Shown here: positions 8,262-18,216 of the stretch, one piece after another
Layout of the letters: each line of letters begins with the position of its first letter
Numbering within the stretch: the stretch's first letter is position 1
Assembly (NCBI GenBank): GCA_028291615.1
Contig: JAQGHM010000033.1
Location: forward strand, 1-42,303
Direction of reading: 5' to 3'
DNA: 42,303 bases
Source: Phycisphaerales bacterium
GTDB lineage: Bacteria > Planctomycetota > Phycisphaerae > Tepidisphaerales > Tepidisphaeraceae
Program-made: the position numbers and the translations under genes
Notes under the pieces: model-generated
The model's input: only the letters and a program-made list of their open reading frames with translations
Told to the model about the DNA's origin: nothing
Databases searched by the model: none

Positions 8262-8495
8262 TCACGATGCCTTCTGTGCCCGCAGGTCCCCCAGAACCTC
8301 TCGCCATGGGCGGCCCCGATCGTGGTCCTTCTCATATTCCGCCAGCGCTTCATCCAGCAGCTTCTTTTCCTCGTCGCTGGGACCGGCGCCATTGAGCAGA
8401 TCCTGTTCCCGCAATTCGCACAGTCGCTGGTAAATCTGCCGGCGCTCGTCCGCTTTGAGCTTGGGCAGTTCCGCAAGGATTTCCGCGTTGCTCAT
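8262..8495 (-). CDS. Addiction-module antitoxin-like protein, orphan
   Basis: A 77-residue acidic helical protein beginning MSNAEILAELPKLKADERR. The start at 8495 is chosen because the family begins there; an upstream in-frame ATG would add 21 unrelated residues. The pattern of an N-terminal EIL..LP.L...ER..I helix, a linker (NGAGPSDEEKKLLDEALAEY) and a C-terminal PWREVLGDLR resembles putative addiction-module components that precede a RelE/ParE toxin. Such antitoxins bind and neutralise the toxin and repress their own promoter. The next 156 bp downstream contains no recognisable toxin in any frame, so the gene is either solitary or has lost its partner. Confidence 0.65.
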   Translation of the reverse strand: MSNAEILAELPKLKADERRQIYQRLCELREQDLLNGAGPSDEEKKLLDEALAEYEKDHDRGRPWREVLGDLRAQKAS

Positions 8496-8497
8496 AG

Positions 8498-10826
<2,329 letters not shown>

Positions 10827-10961
10827 GGTTGAGGCTCCTGTGAGTGAGATCGCGACGAGCGACGTTGCTAACGCCGTGCCGCGCGCCATGGCCGAGCCGT
10901 TTTCCCAGCCGCCTCCGCGCTGGAGTGGCACGGGCCGCACCCTCTCCAGTATCATCCGCCC

Positions 10962-11765
10962 ATGGCCTCATTCTCGCGCGTCGCCCTCTTCGGCGGCGTT
11001 TACAACAACCACTTTGCCCTCGCCGCCGCAATCGCCGATGCCCGCCGGCGCGGCTGTGAAAAGCTCTTCTGCCTAGGCGACCTCGGCGCATTCGGCCCCC
11101 ACCCCGACAACGTCTTCCCGCTCCTGATCGAGAATGACGTCGAGACCATGCAGGGCAACTACGACCATTCGATCGGCCACGATCTGCCCGACTGCCAGTG
11201 CGGCTACACCGATCCCGCCGACAACTACTACGCCCGCCTCTCCTATCAATACACCTATCGAAACACCTCGCCGAAATGGCGGCCCTGGCTCGCGGCGCTG
11301 CCAAAGCAAATTCGCTTTGACATGCCGGCGGAAAACGGCCGGCCGCTGCGCGTGCTCTGCTGTCACGGTTCGCCGCGCAAGACCAATGAGTTTCTCTGGG
11401 AATCCACGACCCCCACCCACCTGCTCGAAAAGTTCGCCGACCAATACAGCGCCGACATCATCGTCGCGACCCACACCGGCCTGCCATGGACGCGGCGGCT
11501 TTCGAACGATCGGCTCTTCGTAAACTGCGGCGTATTAGGTCGGCCGCCAAATGACGGGACGACCAAGGTGGGTTATACGATTCTCGACGCCGCCGGTCCC
11601 GCTTTGGCCACATACGTGCCGCTCGAATACGACCATCACACGCTCGCCGCGGAGATGAAAGCCCAGGATCTGCCAGGACCGTTCATCGAAACCGTCCTGA
11701 CCGGCTGGTGGACAACGTGCCTGGAGATCCTACCGACCAAGGAACGCGCGCGAGGAAAGTATTAG
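10962..11765 (+). CDS. Metallophosphoesterase-like protein with altered first metal motif
   Basis: A 267-residue calcineurin-like phosphoesterase fold. The visible motifs are CLGDLGAFGP (Asp40), GNYD (65-68), CCHGSPR and ATHTGLPW, corresponding to the GD, GN(H)D, H and GHxH positions. The first motif, normally D-x-H-G-N, reads FGGVYNNHFAL (10-20) and lacks the first metal-ligand aspartate; His17 is kept at a shifted place. It is cytoplasmic, with no signal peptide. Members of this group act on phosphodiesters or nucleotides; a subfamily with the same change may have altered activity. It starts 135 bp from the divergent Gfo/Idh/MocA gene. Confidence 0.8.
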   Translation: MASFSRVALFGGVYNNHFALAAAIADARRRGCEKLFCLGDLGAFGPHPDNVFPLLIENDVETMQGNYDHSIGHDLPDCQCGYTDPADNYYARLSYQYTYRNTSPKWRPWLAALPKQIRFDMPAENGRPLRVLCCHGSPRKTNEFLWESTTPTHLLEKFADQYSADIIVATHTGLPWTRRLSNDRLFVNCGVLGRPPNDGTTKVGYTILDAAGPALATYVPLEYDHHTLAAEMKAQDLPGPFIETVLTGWWTTCLEILPTKERARGKY

Positions 11766-11787
11766 CCGCACGGTGATCGACCGCGCA

Positions 11788-12780
11788 TCATCCGTTCACG
11801 GTACTCATCATCGCCTCGGGATATCGCAACCCCGCGGCGACGCCGGCAGGGGCGACGGCATCGATCTCGGCGAGGTCGCCCGGCGTCAGTTCCACGTCCA
11901 GCGCACCCAGATTCTCTTCGAGATATTTCCGCCGCTTGGTGCCGGGGATAGGGACGATGTCCTGCCCCTGCGCCAGCACCCAGGCGGGCGCCAGTTGCGC
12001 CGCCGTGCAATGTTTTCGCGCCGCCATCTCTTCAAGTCGGCGGACCAGGTCGAGGTTCTTCTGGAAATTCTCCCCCTGAAACCGCGGCGAGTGCCGCCGG
12101 TAGTCATCCGCCGCCAGATCCTCGAACCGCTTGATCTGCCCGGTAAGGAACCCGCGGCCAAGCGGGCTATAGGCGACGAAGCCGATGCCCAGTTCCCTGC
12201 ACGTTTGCAGAAGACCTTCCTCAGGATCGCGCGTCCAGAGCGAATACTCCGTCTGTAGCGCCGTGATCGGATGAACCGTACTCGCGCGGCGAATGGTTTC
12301 CGCGCTCGCCTCAGATAAGCCGATGTGCCTGATCTTCCCCGCCGCGACCAACTCCGCCATCGCGCCGACAGTCGCTTCAATCGGCGTCTGTGGATCGACG
12401 CGGTGCTGGTAATAGAGGTCGATCACGTCCGTGCCCAGGCGCTTGAGGCTCGCGTCGCAGGCGGCCTTGACGTACTCAGGCCGCCCGTTGACCCCGCGAA
12501 CCTGCGGATTTTTCGGGTCGCGCATGATGCCGAACTTGGTCGCGAGCACGACCTGGTCGCGCCGTCCGCGAATGGCGCGCCCGACGAGTTCCTCGTTGGT
12601 GTACGGGCCATACATGTCGGCGGTATCCAGGAAGTTCCCGCCGCGGTCGAGAAAGAGTTGGATCGTCGCGATCGATTCCGCCTCATCCCGTCCACTGTAA
12701 AAATCGGACATTCCCATGCATCCCAGGCCAATCGCCGAAACCATGAGACCGCGAGTGCCGAGCGTTCGTTGTTGCATCAT
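11788..12780 (-). CDS. Aldo/keto reductase, second copy
   Basis: A 330-residue AKR-superfamily NADPH oxidoreductase. The catalytic tetrad is Asp52 and Tyr57 ([15 protein letters not shown]), Lys82 (VLATKFGIM) and His126 ([10 protein letters not shown]). The C-terminal [17 protein letters not shown] binds NADPH. GGAGAAGC lies just before the tandem ATG-ATG start. The stop faces the metallophosphoesterase stop. It follows arsM on the same strand with a 105-bp gap that includes a run of eight As on the coding strand, so cotranscription with the arsenic genes is possible but not shown. Substrate is unknown. Confidence 0.93.
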   Translation of the reverse strand: MMQQRTLGTRGLMVSAIGLGCMGMSDFYSGRDEAESIATIQLFLDRGGNFLDTADMYGPYTNEELVGRAIRGRRDQVVLATKFGIMRDPKNPQVRGVNGRPEYVKAACDASLKRLGTDVIDLYYQHRVDPQTPIEATVGAMAELVAAGKIRHIGLSEASAETIRRASTVHPITALQTEYSLWTRDPEEGLLQTCRELGIGFVAYSPLGRGFLTGQIKRFEDLAADDYRRHSPRFQGENFQKNLDLVRRLEEMAARKHCTAAQLAPAWVLAQGQDIVPIPGTKRRKYLEENLGALDVELTPGDLAEIDAVAPAGVAAGLRYPEAMMSTVNG

Positions 12781-12885
12781 GCTTCTCCTTTGCTTTGCGA
12801 TGCTAGGAGGGACGATGCGGTTGGGGCGCGAGGGGGGCGCGAATTTTTTTTGCGGGACGCGGACTGCAGGCGCGGGCGGTCAGGA

Positions 12886-13824
12886 TCAGCGCTTGACGGC
12901 AAACACCTTCACACTCGCAGCGTAATCGTTCACATCATAGCGCTGCAGCAAATCCGTCAGCCGTTCGTGAAGCGTCCCCTCATCCTTTGTCTTGGCCTCA
13001 TTGCCCGAGCAGCAGCCTGTAGCGGCGAGGGCGAGACTGCTGCGACCCACCGGCTTGGCTTCACCGCCGCCGCCGCAACAGCTAACGGCGGGCTCTTCGA
13101 CCATCGCCGGCGAGCAACAACCCGCCTGACCTTCGACCTTGGCGTAGGCGTTCAAATCCGCGCCGCTGTCGATCACCTGGACCTGGGCAAACCCCGCGGC
13201 AAGCAGACCATCACGGTAGTCCTCAATCGGGATCGCCCCGGCAATGCAACCAACATACGCCATCAGGTCATTGCCCAGTTCCGGCGGCAGCTCCTTCTTA
13301 AGCGCGATATCACTGACGGCCAATCGCCCGCCCGGCTTAAGCACGCGCGCGACCTCATTGAAAACCGCGTTCTTATCCTGGGCGAGGTTGATCACGCAGT
13401 TGCTGATCACGCAATCGACCGATCCATCCGCCAGCGGCAGCTTATCGATCCCTGCAAGATGGAATTCGACGTTGGCGACGCCACCCTTCTTCGCATTGGC
13501 CTGCGCAAGCGCGATCATCTGCGGCGTCATGTCAATGCCAATCGCCTTGCCGGCCGGCCCGACCTTCTGCGCCGCGAGAAAAACGTCCAACCCGCCGCCA
13601 CAACCCAGGTCCACCACAACCTCACCCGCCCGCAACGATGCGAACGCCGTCGGGTTACCGCACGAAAGCCCCATATTGGCTTCAGCAGGAATGGCAGCCA
13701 ATTCAGCATCGCTATACCCGAACGCCTGCGCCACCGCGCGCACGCCATCCTGATCGCTAGAAAGTCCGCTCAGCGCCACTGCGCCATATTTATCCCGCAC
13801 CGCGTTGGTGATCGTCTCCGACAT
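12886..13824 (-). CDS. arsM: Arsenite methyltransferase
   Basis: A 312-residue SAM-dependent As(III) methyltransferase. The Rossmann motif is [17 protein letters not shown]. The three conserved arsenic-binding cysteines are C55 ([11 protein letters not shown]), C143 (VISNCVINL) and C193 ([10 protein letters not shown]), in the right order and context. It methylates arsenite, using reduced thiols, to methylated or volatile arsenicals in the cytoplasm. The C-terminal part also holds three vicinal cysteine pairs, at 236-237, 249-250 and 271-272, separated by Gly-rich and Ala-rich linkers. Its ATG directly follows the TAA of arsC (TAAATG), so the two are translationally coupled, giving reduction of arsenate and then methylation. 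Confidence 0.95.
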   Translation of the reverse strand: MSETITNAVRDKYGAVALSGLSSDQDGVRAVAQAFGYSDAELAAIPAEANMGLSCGNPTAFASLRAGEVVVDLGCGGGLDVFLAAQKVGPAGKAIGIDMTPQMIALAQANAKKGGVANVEFHLAGIDKLPLADGSVDCVISNCVINLAQDKNAVFNEVARVLKPGGRLAVSDIALKKELPPELGNDLMAYVGCIAGAIPIEDYRDGLLAAGFAQVQVIDSGADLNAYAKVEGQAGCCSPAMVEEPAVSCCGGGGEAKPVGRSSLALAATGCCSGNEAKTKDEGTLHERLTDLLQRYDVNDYAASVKVFAVKR

Positions 13825-14280
13825 TTAATGCTCCATCTTCTGTTGTAAACCCGCGGGCAGTGTCTCGATAAATTTGCGGATCTCGTCGCGCACCCGCCGG
13901 TAATGATTCAAGGCCTCTTCTTCCGTCTTGGCCGTCTTCGCAAGCTTAGGCGGATCGTCGAACCCAACGTGCACGACCTTCGCTTTTCCCGGAAAAACCG
14001 GACAACTCTCGTTGGCGTTGGCACAGACCGTCACGACGTAATCCAGCCCGACATCCTTCACTTCATCCACATGCTTCGATCGCTGCGGCGTGATATCCAC
14101 CCCCACCTCGGCCATCACTTTCACCGCGTTCGGGTTCATCCCGTGCGTTTCGATCCCCGCCGAGTAGGCTTCGATCACGTCCCCCTTCAACCGCCGGGCC
14201 CACCCTTCCGCCATCTGGCTGCGGCACGAATTACCCGTGCAGAGGAACAACACTTTGATCTTTCCGCCAGCCTCTTGCAT
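13825..14280 (-). CDS. arsC: Thioredoxin-coupled arsenate reductase
   Basis: A 151-residue low-molecular-weight phosphatase-fold reductase. The P-loop reads [16 protein letters not shown], giving the nucleophile C14 plus C19, and the redox relay cysteines are C86 and C93 ([14 protein letters not shown]). The spacing matches the S. aureus pI258 ArsC set (10, 15, 82, 89) with a constant offset of four. It reduces arsenate to arsenite with electrons from thioredoxin. The start at 14280 places the P-loop at a normal distance; the frame is open far upstream only because it runs antisense to a high-GC gene. arsM follows immediately. There is no ArsR repressor or arsenite efflux pump in the window. 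Confidence 0.94.
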   Translation of the reverse strand: MQEAGGKIKVLFLCTGNSCRSQMAEGWARRLKGDVIEAYSAGIETHGMNPNAVKVMAEVGVDITPQRSKHVDEVKDVGLDYVVTVCANANESCPVFPGKAKVVHVGFDDPPKLAKTAKTEEEALNHYRRVRDEIRKFIETLPAGLQQKMEH

Positions 14281-14415
14281 AAAACCATCCCAACCGACGA
14301 AAAACCCGCCAGCCTCTGGCGAACGAATGGTCACCCGTTCCGATACCGTCCGCCGCGGCGTCGGCATTACAATTAACCGCGTCCTCACGATTCCGGTCCA
14401 TTTAGAAAGGAAATC

Positions 14416-15621
14416 ATGAACCATCGCAAGCTTTGCCTGCTGGGTGCCTTGGCCCTGGGCGCGTCGCTGGTCGCCGCACCCCCGTACCTTCCGCTGGCCC
14501 CCGCCCGCGCCGCCGAGGCGGGCGCCGTCGATGCCAAGCTGCAAGCCACGATCGACCGCGGCCTGGCATTCCTGAAATCCCAGCAGAAGCCCGACGGCGG
14601 CTGGCAGAAGGAGAACGACCCGCCCGCCATCACCGCCATCGCGCTCAAAGCCTTCGCGCAAGACCCCAAGACCGGCCCCAACGCCGACTTCGTCAAGAAG
14701 GGTTACGACAAGCTGCTCACCTATCAGCTCGACAACGGCGGCATCTACCAGGACCTCCTCGCCAACTACAACACTTCCATCGCCATCAGCGCGCTCAGCG
14801 CCGCCAACAATCCCGGCTTCAAGGAACGCATCGACAAGGCCGTCGCCTACGTCAAGGGAATCCAGTGGACCGACAAGACCGGCACCGGCCCCAAGGGAGA
14901 GATGATCAAGGACGACAAGAACAACTGGTGGGGCGGCTGGGGTTACAGCCGCGCCGGCCGGCCCGACCTCTCCAACGCCCAGATCGCCATCGAAGCCCTC
15001 GAGAACGCCGGCCTGAAAAAGGACGATCCCGCCTTCCAGAACGCGCTCAAGTTCATCACGCGGAACCAGAACAATTCCGAGACCAACGACCAGAAGTTCG
15101 CCGGCAATGACGGCGGCTTCGTCTACTCCCCCGCCAACGAAGGCGAATCGCCCGCCGGCGTCTTCGTCGGCGCCGACGGCAAGCGCGTCGTCCGCTCCTA
15201 CGGCTCCATGACCTACGCCGGCCTCAAAAGCATGATCTACGCCGGCCTCTCCAAGGACGACCCCCGCGTCAAAGGTGCATGGGACTGGATCGGCAAAACC
15301 TACACCGTCGAGGTGAACCCCGGTTTCCTCACCAACGACCCAAAGAACGGCGACATGTCCCGCTACGGCCTCTACTACTACTACCACACCATGGCCCGCG
15401 CCTTGAATGTCTACGACGAACCAATCATCACCGATTCCAAGGGCGTCAAGCACGACTGGCGCGTCGAGCTGACCGACAAGCTCGCGAGCATGCAGAAGCC
15501 CGACGGCTCCTGGGCGGGCGAGAAGAAATGGTTCGAAGACAACGGCGTCCTCACCACTGCCTACGCGCTCCTCGCGCTCCAGGAAATCCAGCAGGACCTG
15601 AAGCAACACCCGGCCAAGTAA
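14416..15621 (+). CDS. Exported prenyltransferase/squalene-oxidase-repeat protein
   Basis: A 401-residue protein with a signal peptide ([19 protein letters not shown], then a Pro/Ala-rich stretch to about residue 35). The mature part has repeats typical of the alpha/alpha-barrel of terpene cyclases and prenyltransferases: [36 protein letters not shown]. Planctomycetes carry many secreted proteins of this type, and most lack proof of cyclase activity; no DxDD catalytic motif was seen here. AAAGGAAATC precedes the ATG. The barrel probably binds a ligand or peptide in the periplasm. The next gene (outer-membrane barrel) starts 28 bp downstream, so they likely form an operon. Confidence 0.85.
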   Translation: MNHRKLCLLGALALGASLVAAPPYLPLAPARAAEAGAVDAKLQATIDRGLAFLKSQQKPDGGWQKENDPPAITAIALKAFAQDPKTGPNADFVKKGYDKLLTYQLDNGGIYQDLLANYNTSIAISALSAANNPGFKERIDKAVAYVKGIQWTDKTGTGPKGEMIKDDKNNWWGGWGYSRAGRPDLSNAQIAIEALENAGLKKDDPAFQNALKFITRNQNNSETNDQKFAGNDGGFVYSPANEGESPAGVFVGADGKRVVRSYGSMTYAGLKSMIYAGLSKDDPRVKGAWDWIGKTYTVEVNPGFLTNDPKNGDMSRYGLYYYYHTMARALNVYDEPIITDSKGVKHDWRVELTDKLASMQKPDGSWAGEKKWFEDNGVLTTAYALLALQEIQQDLKQHPAK

Positions 15622-15649
15622 GTCCCTCCTTAATGAGGAGTCCAACTGC

Positions 15650-16582
15650 ATGTCCCTAAAGAACACTTCGCTTGCGCTGGCCGCGTTATTGCTGCTGTCA
15701 GTCGCCGGCCAGCCGACCTTCGCCGACGATTCATTTGACCTGGGCCCCCTGCCCGAACTGCCGCTCCCCAGCTACCTGACCGACGCCCCAACCACACCGC
15801 CACCGCCGCCCACATCACCGCGCCTGCGCTCCTTCGAGCTTCCGCCGGTAAACGTAGTCGGCCAGCGCCCGTCCGACCTCCGCGAAGAAGACCGCGTCGG
15901 CTCCTACGGCCAGCCGCGCTGGACCGCCACGCGCCGCTTCCCCAACACGCGCGTCTACGTTGTCCCCGAAGGCAAAATTGAAGGCGAACTCTGGTTCATC
16001 CCGCGCTTCCTTAAAAGCGGCGAAACCAACGGCCGCTACCTCGCCGAGATCGAGTACGGCCTCCCCAACCGCTTCCAGATCGACGCCTACTACCGCCTCG
16101 ACATCAACGAGGCCGGCGACGGCCAGAACGGCGCGCAATTCGAAGTCCGTTGGGCCCTGGCGGACTGGGGCAAGATCCCCTTCAACCCCACGCTCTACGT
16201 CGAATACATCGCCCACGAAGACGACCCTGACGGCGTGGAATTCAAGCTCCTCTTCGGCGACGAGCTCGCCCCGCGCATCCACTGGGGCGTCAACTTGGTA
16301 GCCGAGCTCGAGACCGGCGGCCACCGCGAATACACCTACGAGATCGACGGCGGCATCTCCTATACCCTGCTCGATGAAAAATTCTCCGTCGGCGCCGAGA
16401 CCAAGGTCGAATTCATCTCCACCCACAACAACCGAGCCAGTTACGAAACCTCGATCCTCGTCGGCCCCAGCGTCCAGTGGCGACCAGTGCCGCGGCTGTC
16501 AGTAAACCTCGCGCCATTGTTCGGAATCACCCCCGACAGCGCGACGGCGCGGGTCTATCTGAATATCGGATGGGAGTTTTAG
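15650..16582 (+). CDS. Probable outer-membrane beta-barrel protein
   Basis: A 310-residue exported protein with a signal peptide ([20 protein letters not shown]...FA) and a Pro-rich linker ([13 protein letters not shown]) at about 48-60. The rest alternates polar and hydrophobic residues, as in [29 protein letters not shown] and [11 protein letters not shown]. It ends in an aromatic residue (Phe), the usual signal for BAM-mediated insertion. GAGGAG lies 9 bp before the start. It is probably a 12- or so-stranded barrel; no transport specificity can be read. It lies between the squalene-oxidase-repeat protein and TonB. Confidence 0.75.
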   Translation: MSLKNTSLALAALLLLSVAGQPTFADDSFDLGPLPELPLPSYLTDAPTTPPPPPTSPRLRSFELPPVNVVGQRPSDLREEDRVGSYGQPRWTATRRFPNTRVYVVPEGKIEGELWFIPRFLKSGETNGRYLAEIEYGLPNRFQIDAYYRLDINEAGDGQNGAQFEVRWALADWGKIPFNPTLYVEYIAHEDDPDGVEFKLLFGDELAPRIHWGVNLVAELETGGHREYTYEIDGGISYTLLDEKFSVGAETKVEFISTHNNRASYETSILVGPSVQWRPVPRLSVNLAPLFGITPDSATARVYLNIGWEF

Positions 16583-16716
16583 GCGTCGCCGTGCGCGAAC
16601 TGATCTTCCATCCTCGCGACCTATCATTCGACGAGGACACGCCGCGCCCATCACCGGGGGAGCCGGAGGCAGAACTCATCTGCAATTCGACCGCGTTCGC
16701 ATGCGAAGGTCCGGCC

Positions 16717-17532
16717 ATGACGACCCCCGCCTTCGCTCGTCGCCGGCCGCGCGGGATACAACGCGCATCCGTCGTCTCCTTCGCGATCGCACTCGCCGTT
16801 CACGCCGGCGTAATCGGCCTCGGCCTGCTCTATTACAAGTCCGTCAGCCATTACCAACCGCCGCAGATCGTTCTCCCGAAAGGATGGGCGACTGAAGTGG
16901 ACGCCGACGCCGGCGCGCCGTCGATGCTGCTGCTGCAACCCGCCCCGCCACTGGACATCCCCCCGCCCAACGCGCCGCCCACGCCCACGCCCAAGGCCGA
17001 TCTCGGCCCGCCACCCGCCGAGTTCGAACCACCGCGGGTTGCTTCACGCGCCGCCGCCCTCGATGCGGGCTATGGAACGTCAAGTTTCGCCCCACTGCAA
17101 ATCCTGGGTGACAATGCAGCCGCGCCACTCGTCAACTTCAACAAACTCCCGGGCATCGGCGCAGTCTTACCCGACCCCACACCCCCTCCGGTGACCCATG
17201 ACAGAGGCGCCGGCTCGACCGACGCAGGCGCCCCCCAAGGCGTTCCCGACTGCCTGCCGTCGCCATCGATACGAAATAAAAAGCCAGACTATCCCGAAGT
17301 CGCGCAGCGACAGGGATGGACCGGCACCGTCTATCTCGAGCTCGACCTCAACGACCGCGGCCGCGTGACCGACGCCCGATTGCTTCGCTCGTGCGGCCAC
17401 GATGTGCTTGACAAATCCGCGCTCGACGCCGCCCGCACCTGGCGCTACACGCCCGCGACGCTCAACGGCCGCCCGGTCGCCGTAACCGTCCCGGCGCCGA
17501 TCGTCTACGACCTTCAATCCCCACGGCGATAG
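16717..17532 (+). CDS. TonB-family energy-transducing protein
   Basis: A 271-residue TonB-like protein. The start at 16717 is preceded by GAAGG about 10 bp upstream; an in-frame upstream ATG would overlap the barrel gene. It has a short basic N-terminus (FARRRPRGIQR), one membrane helix (VVSFAIALAVHAGVIGLGLLY), a long Pro-rich periplasmic spacer (PPPNAPPTPTPKADLGPPP), and a C-terminal TonB domain (KPDYPEVAQRQGWTGTVYLE, then DKSALDAARTWRYTPA). It couples the inner-membrane proton gradient to TonB-dependent receptors. No exbB/exbD are adjacent, so it must use partners encoded elsewhere. It is the third gene of the envelope set begun at 14416. Confidence 0.85.
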   Translation: MTTPAFARRRPRGIQRASVVSFAIALAVHAGVIGLGLLYYKSVSHYQPPQIVLPKGWATEVDADAGAPSMLLLQPAPPLDIPPPNAPPTPTPKADLGPPPAEFEPPRVASRAAALDAGYGTSSFAPLQILGDNAAAPLVNFNKLPGIGAVLPDPTPPPVTHDRGAGSTDAGAPQGVPDCLPSPSIRNKKPDYPEVAQRQGWTGTVYLELDLNDRGRVTDARLLRSCGHDVLDKSALDAARTWRYTPATLNGRPVAVTVPAPIVYDLQSPRR

Positions 17533-17552
17533 AACAAATTCAAACCGCGCTT

Positions 17553-17585
17553 CCACGCCGGGTTCGGAGCTTCAGGCGACGACCC
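17553..17585. repeat. 33-bp dispersed repeat, copy 1
   Basis: A 33-bp stretch beginning CCACGCCGGGTTCGGAGC, identical to 25093-25125. It lies 21 bp past the tonB stop. Flanking sequences are partly similar (GCGC-T before it). Confidence 0.75.
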
Positions 17586-17639
17586 TGATCGCTTCGTCAA
17601 CAACGCGGCGATATCGTTATCCAGTAAAACGGGAGGTAC

Positions 17640-18020
17640 CTACGATCCCGCCGGCGGCTCCCAAAGCTCAATCCGATTCCCCTCAGGATCCATGATCCAC
17701 GCAAAGCGCCCGTATTCCGAATTCTCGCGTCGCTCATCAACCCACACGCCCGCCGCGCCAAGCCGCTCGAGCAATGCATCCAGATCGTCAACGCGATAGT
17801 TGATCATGAACGGCGCCTGCCCCGGCTCGAAGTATTTCGTCTCCTTCGAGAAGAGAGACCACACCGTCGTCCCCGGCGCGTCGCGATCCTTCTCGCGCCA
17901 GCGAAAAAACACCGGCCCCCCTTCGCGCTTCATCCCAAGCTGGCTCTCGTACCACGCGTGCAGCCCCTCGGGATCCTGCGCCTTGAAGAAGACGCCGCCC
18001 AACCCCGTGACTCGACCCAT
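17640..18020 (-). CDS. VOC (glyoxalase/bleomycin-resistance) family protein
   Basis: A 126-residue single-domain vicinal-oxygen-chelate protein. The start at 18020 (MGRVTGLGGVFFKAQDPEGLH) has GGGAGA 5-6 bp upstream; a longer reading to 18200 adds non-family sequence. The fold pattern is visible: GGVFFKAQDPEGLHAWYESQLG in the first beta-alpha unit and INYRVDDLDALLERLGAAG then FAWIMDPEGNRIELWEP in the second. These proteins chelate a divalent metal and act as lyases, dioxygenases or drug-binding proteins; the DPEGNRIELWEP end is typical of glyoxalase I-like members. Substrate is unknown. It is divergent from the PEP-CTERM gene. Confidence 0.88.
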   Translation of the reverse strand: MGRVTGLGGVFFKAQDPEGLHAWYESQLGMKREGGPVFFRWREKDRDAPGTTVWSLFSKETKYFEPGQAPFMINYRVDDLDALLERLGAAGVWVDERRENSEYGRFAWIMDPEGNRIELWEPPAGS

Positions 18021-18216
18021 ATCGTCTCCCGTTTGCCCGTTTCCCGCGTTGCCCGTTGAAGCCGTTACAATTTGCCCAGATTGTGAAGCCAAACGCCGGC
18101 GACGTCCAGAAAAATGTGCTGGCCCGAAATATCGCTTGTGAAATCTCATCGAAAAAGCTAACTTATTCGCCGACATATCACTTGCGGTAGGACACGTCAT
18201 TCGGCTGGAGGAAAAA

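Noticed and set aside
12325-13848. Plus-strand 507-codon frame over arsM and the aldo/keto reductase
   Set aside because: It is antisense to two well-recognised genes and its product is Arg/His-rich low complexity.
13825-15666. Long minus-strand frame of 613 codons covering arsC and running antisense to the gene at 14416
   Set aside because: Only the last 151 codons are ArsC; the rest is the antisense shadow of a high-GC coding gene with repetitive Val/Gly/Asp composition.
16477-16716. Upstream extension of TonB overlapping the outer-membrane barrel gene
   Set aside because: The overlap is long and the added residues show no signal; the ATG at 16717 has a ribosome binding site.
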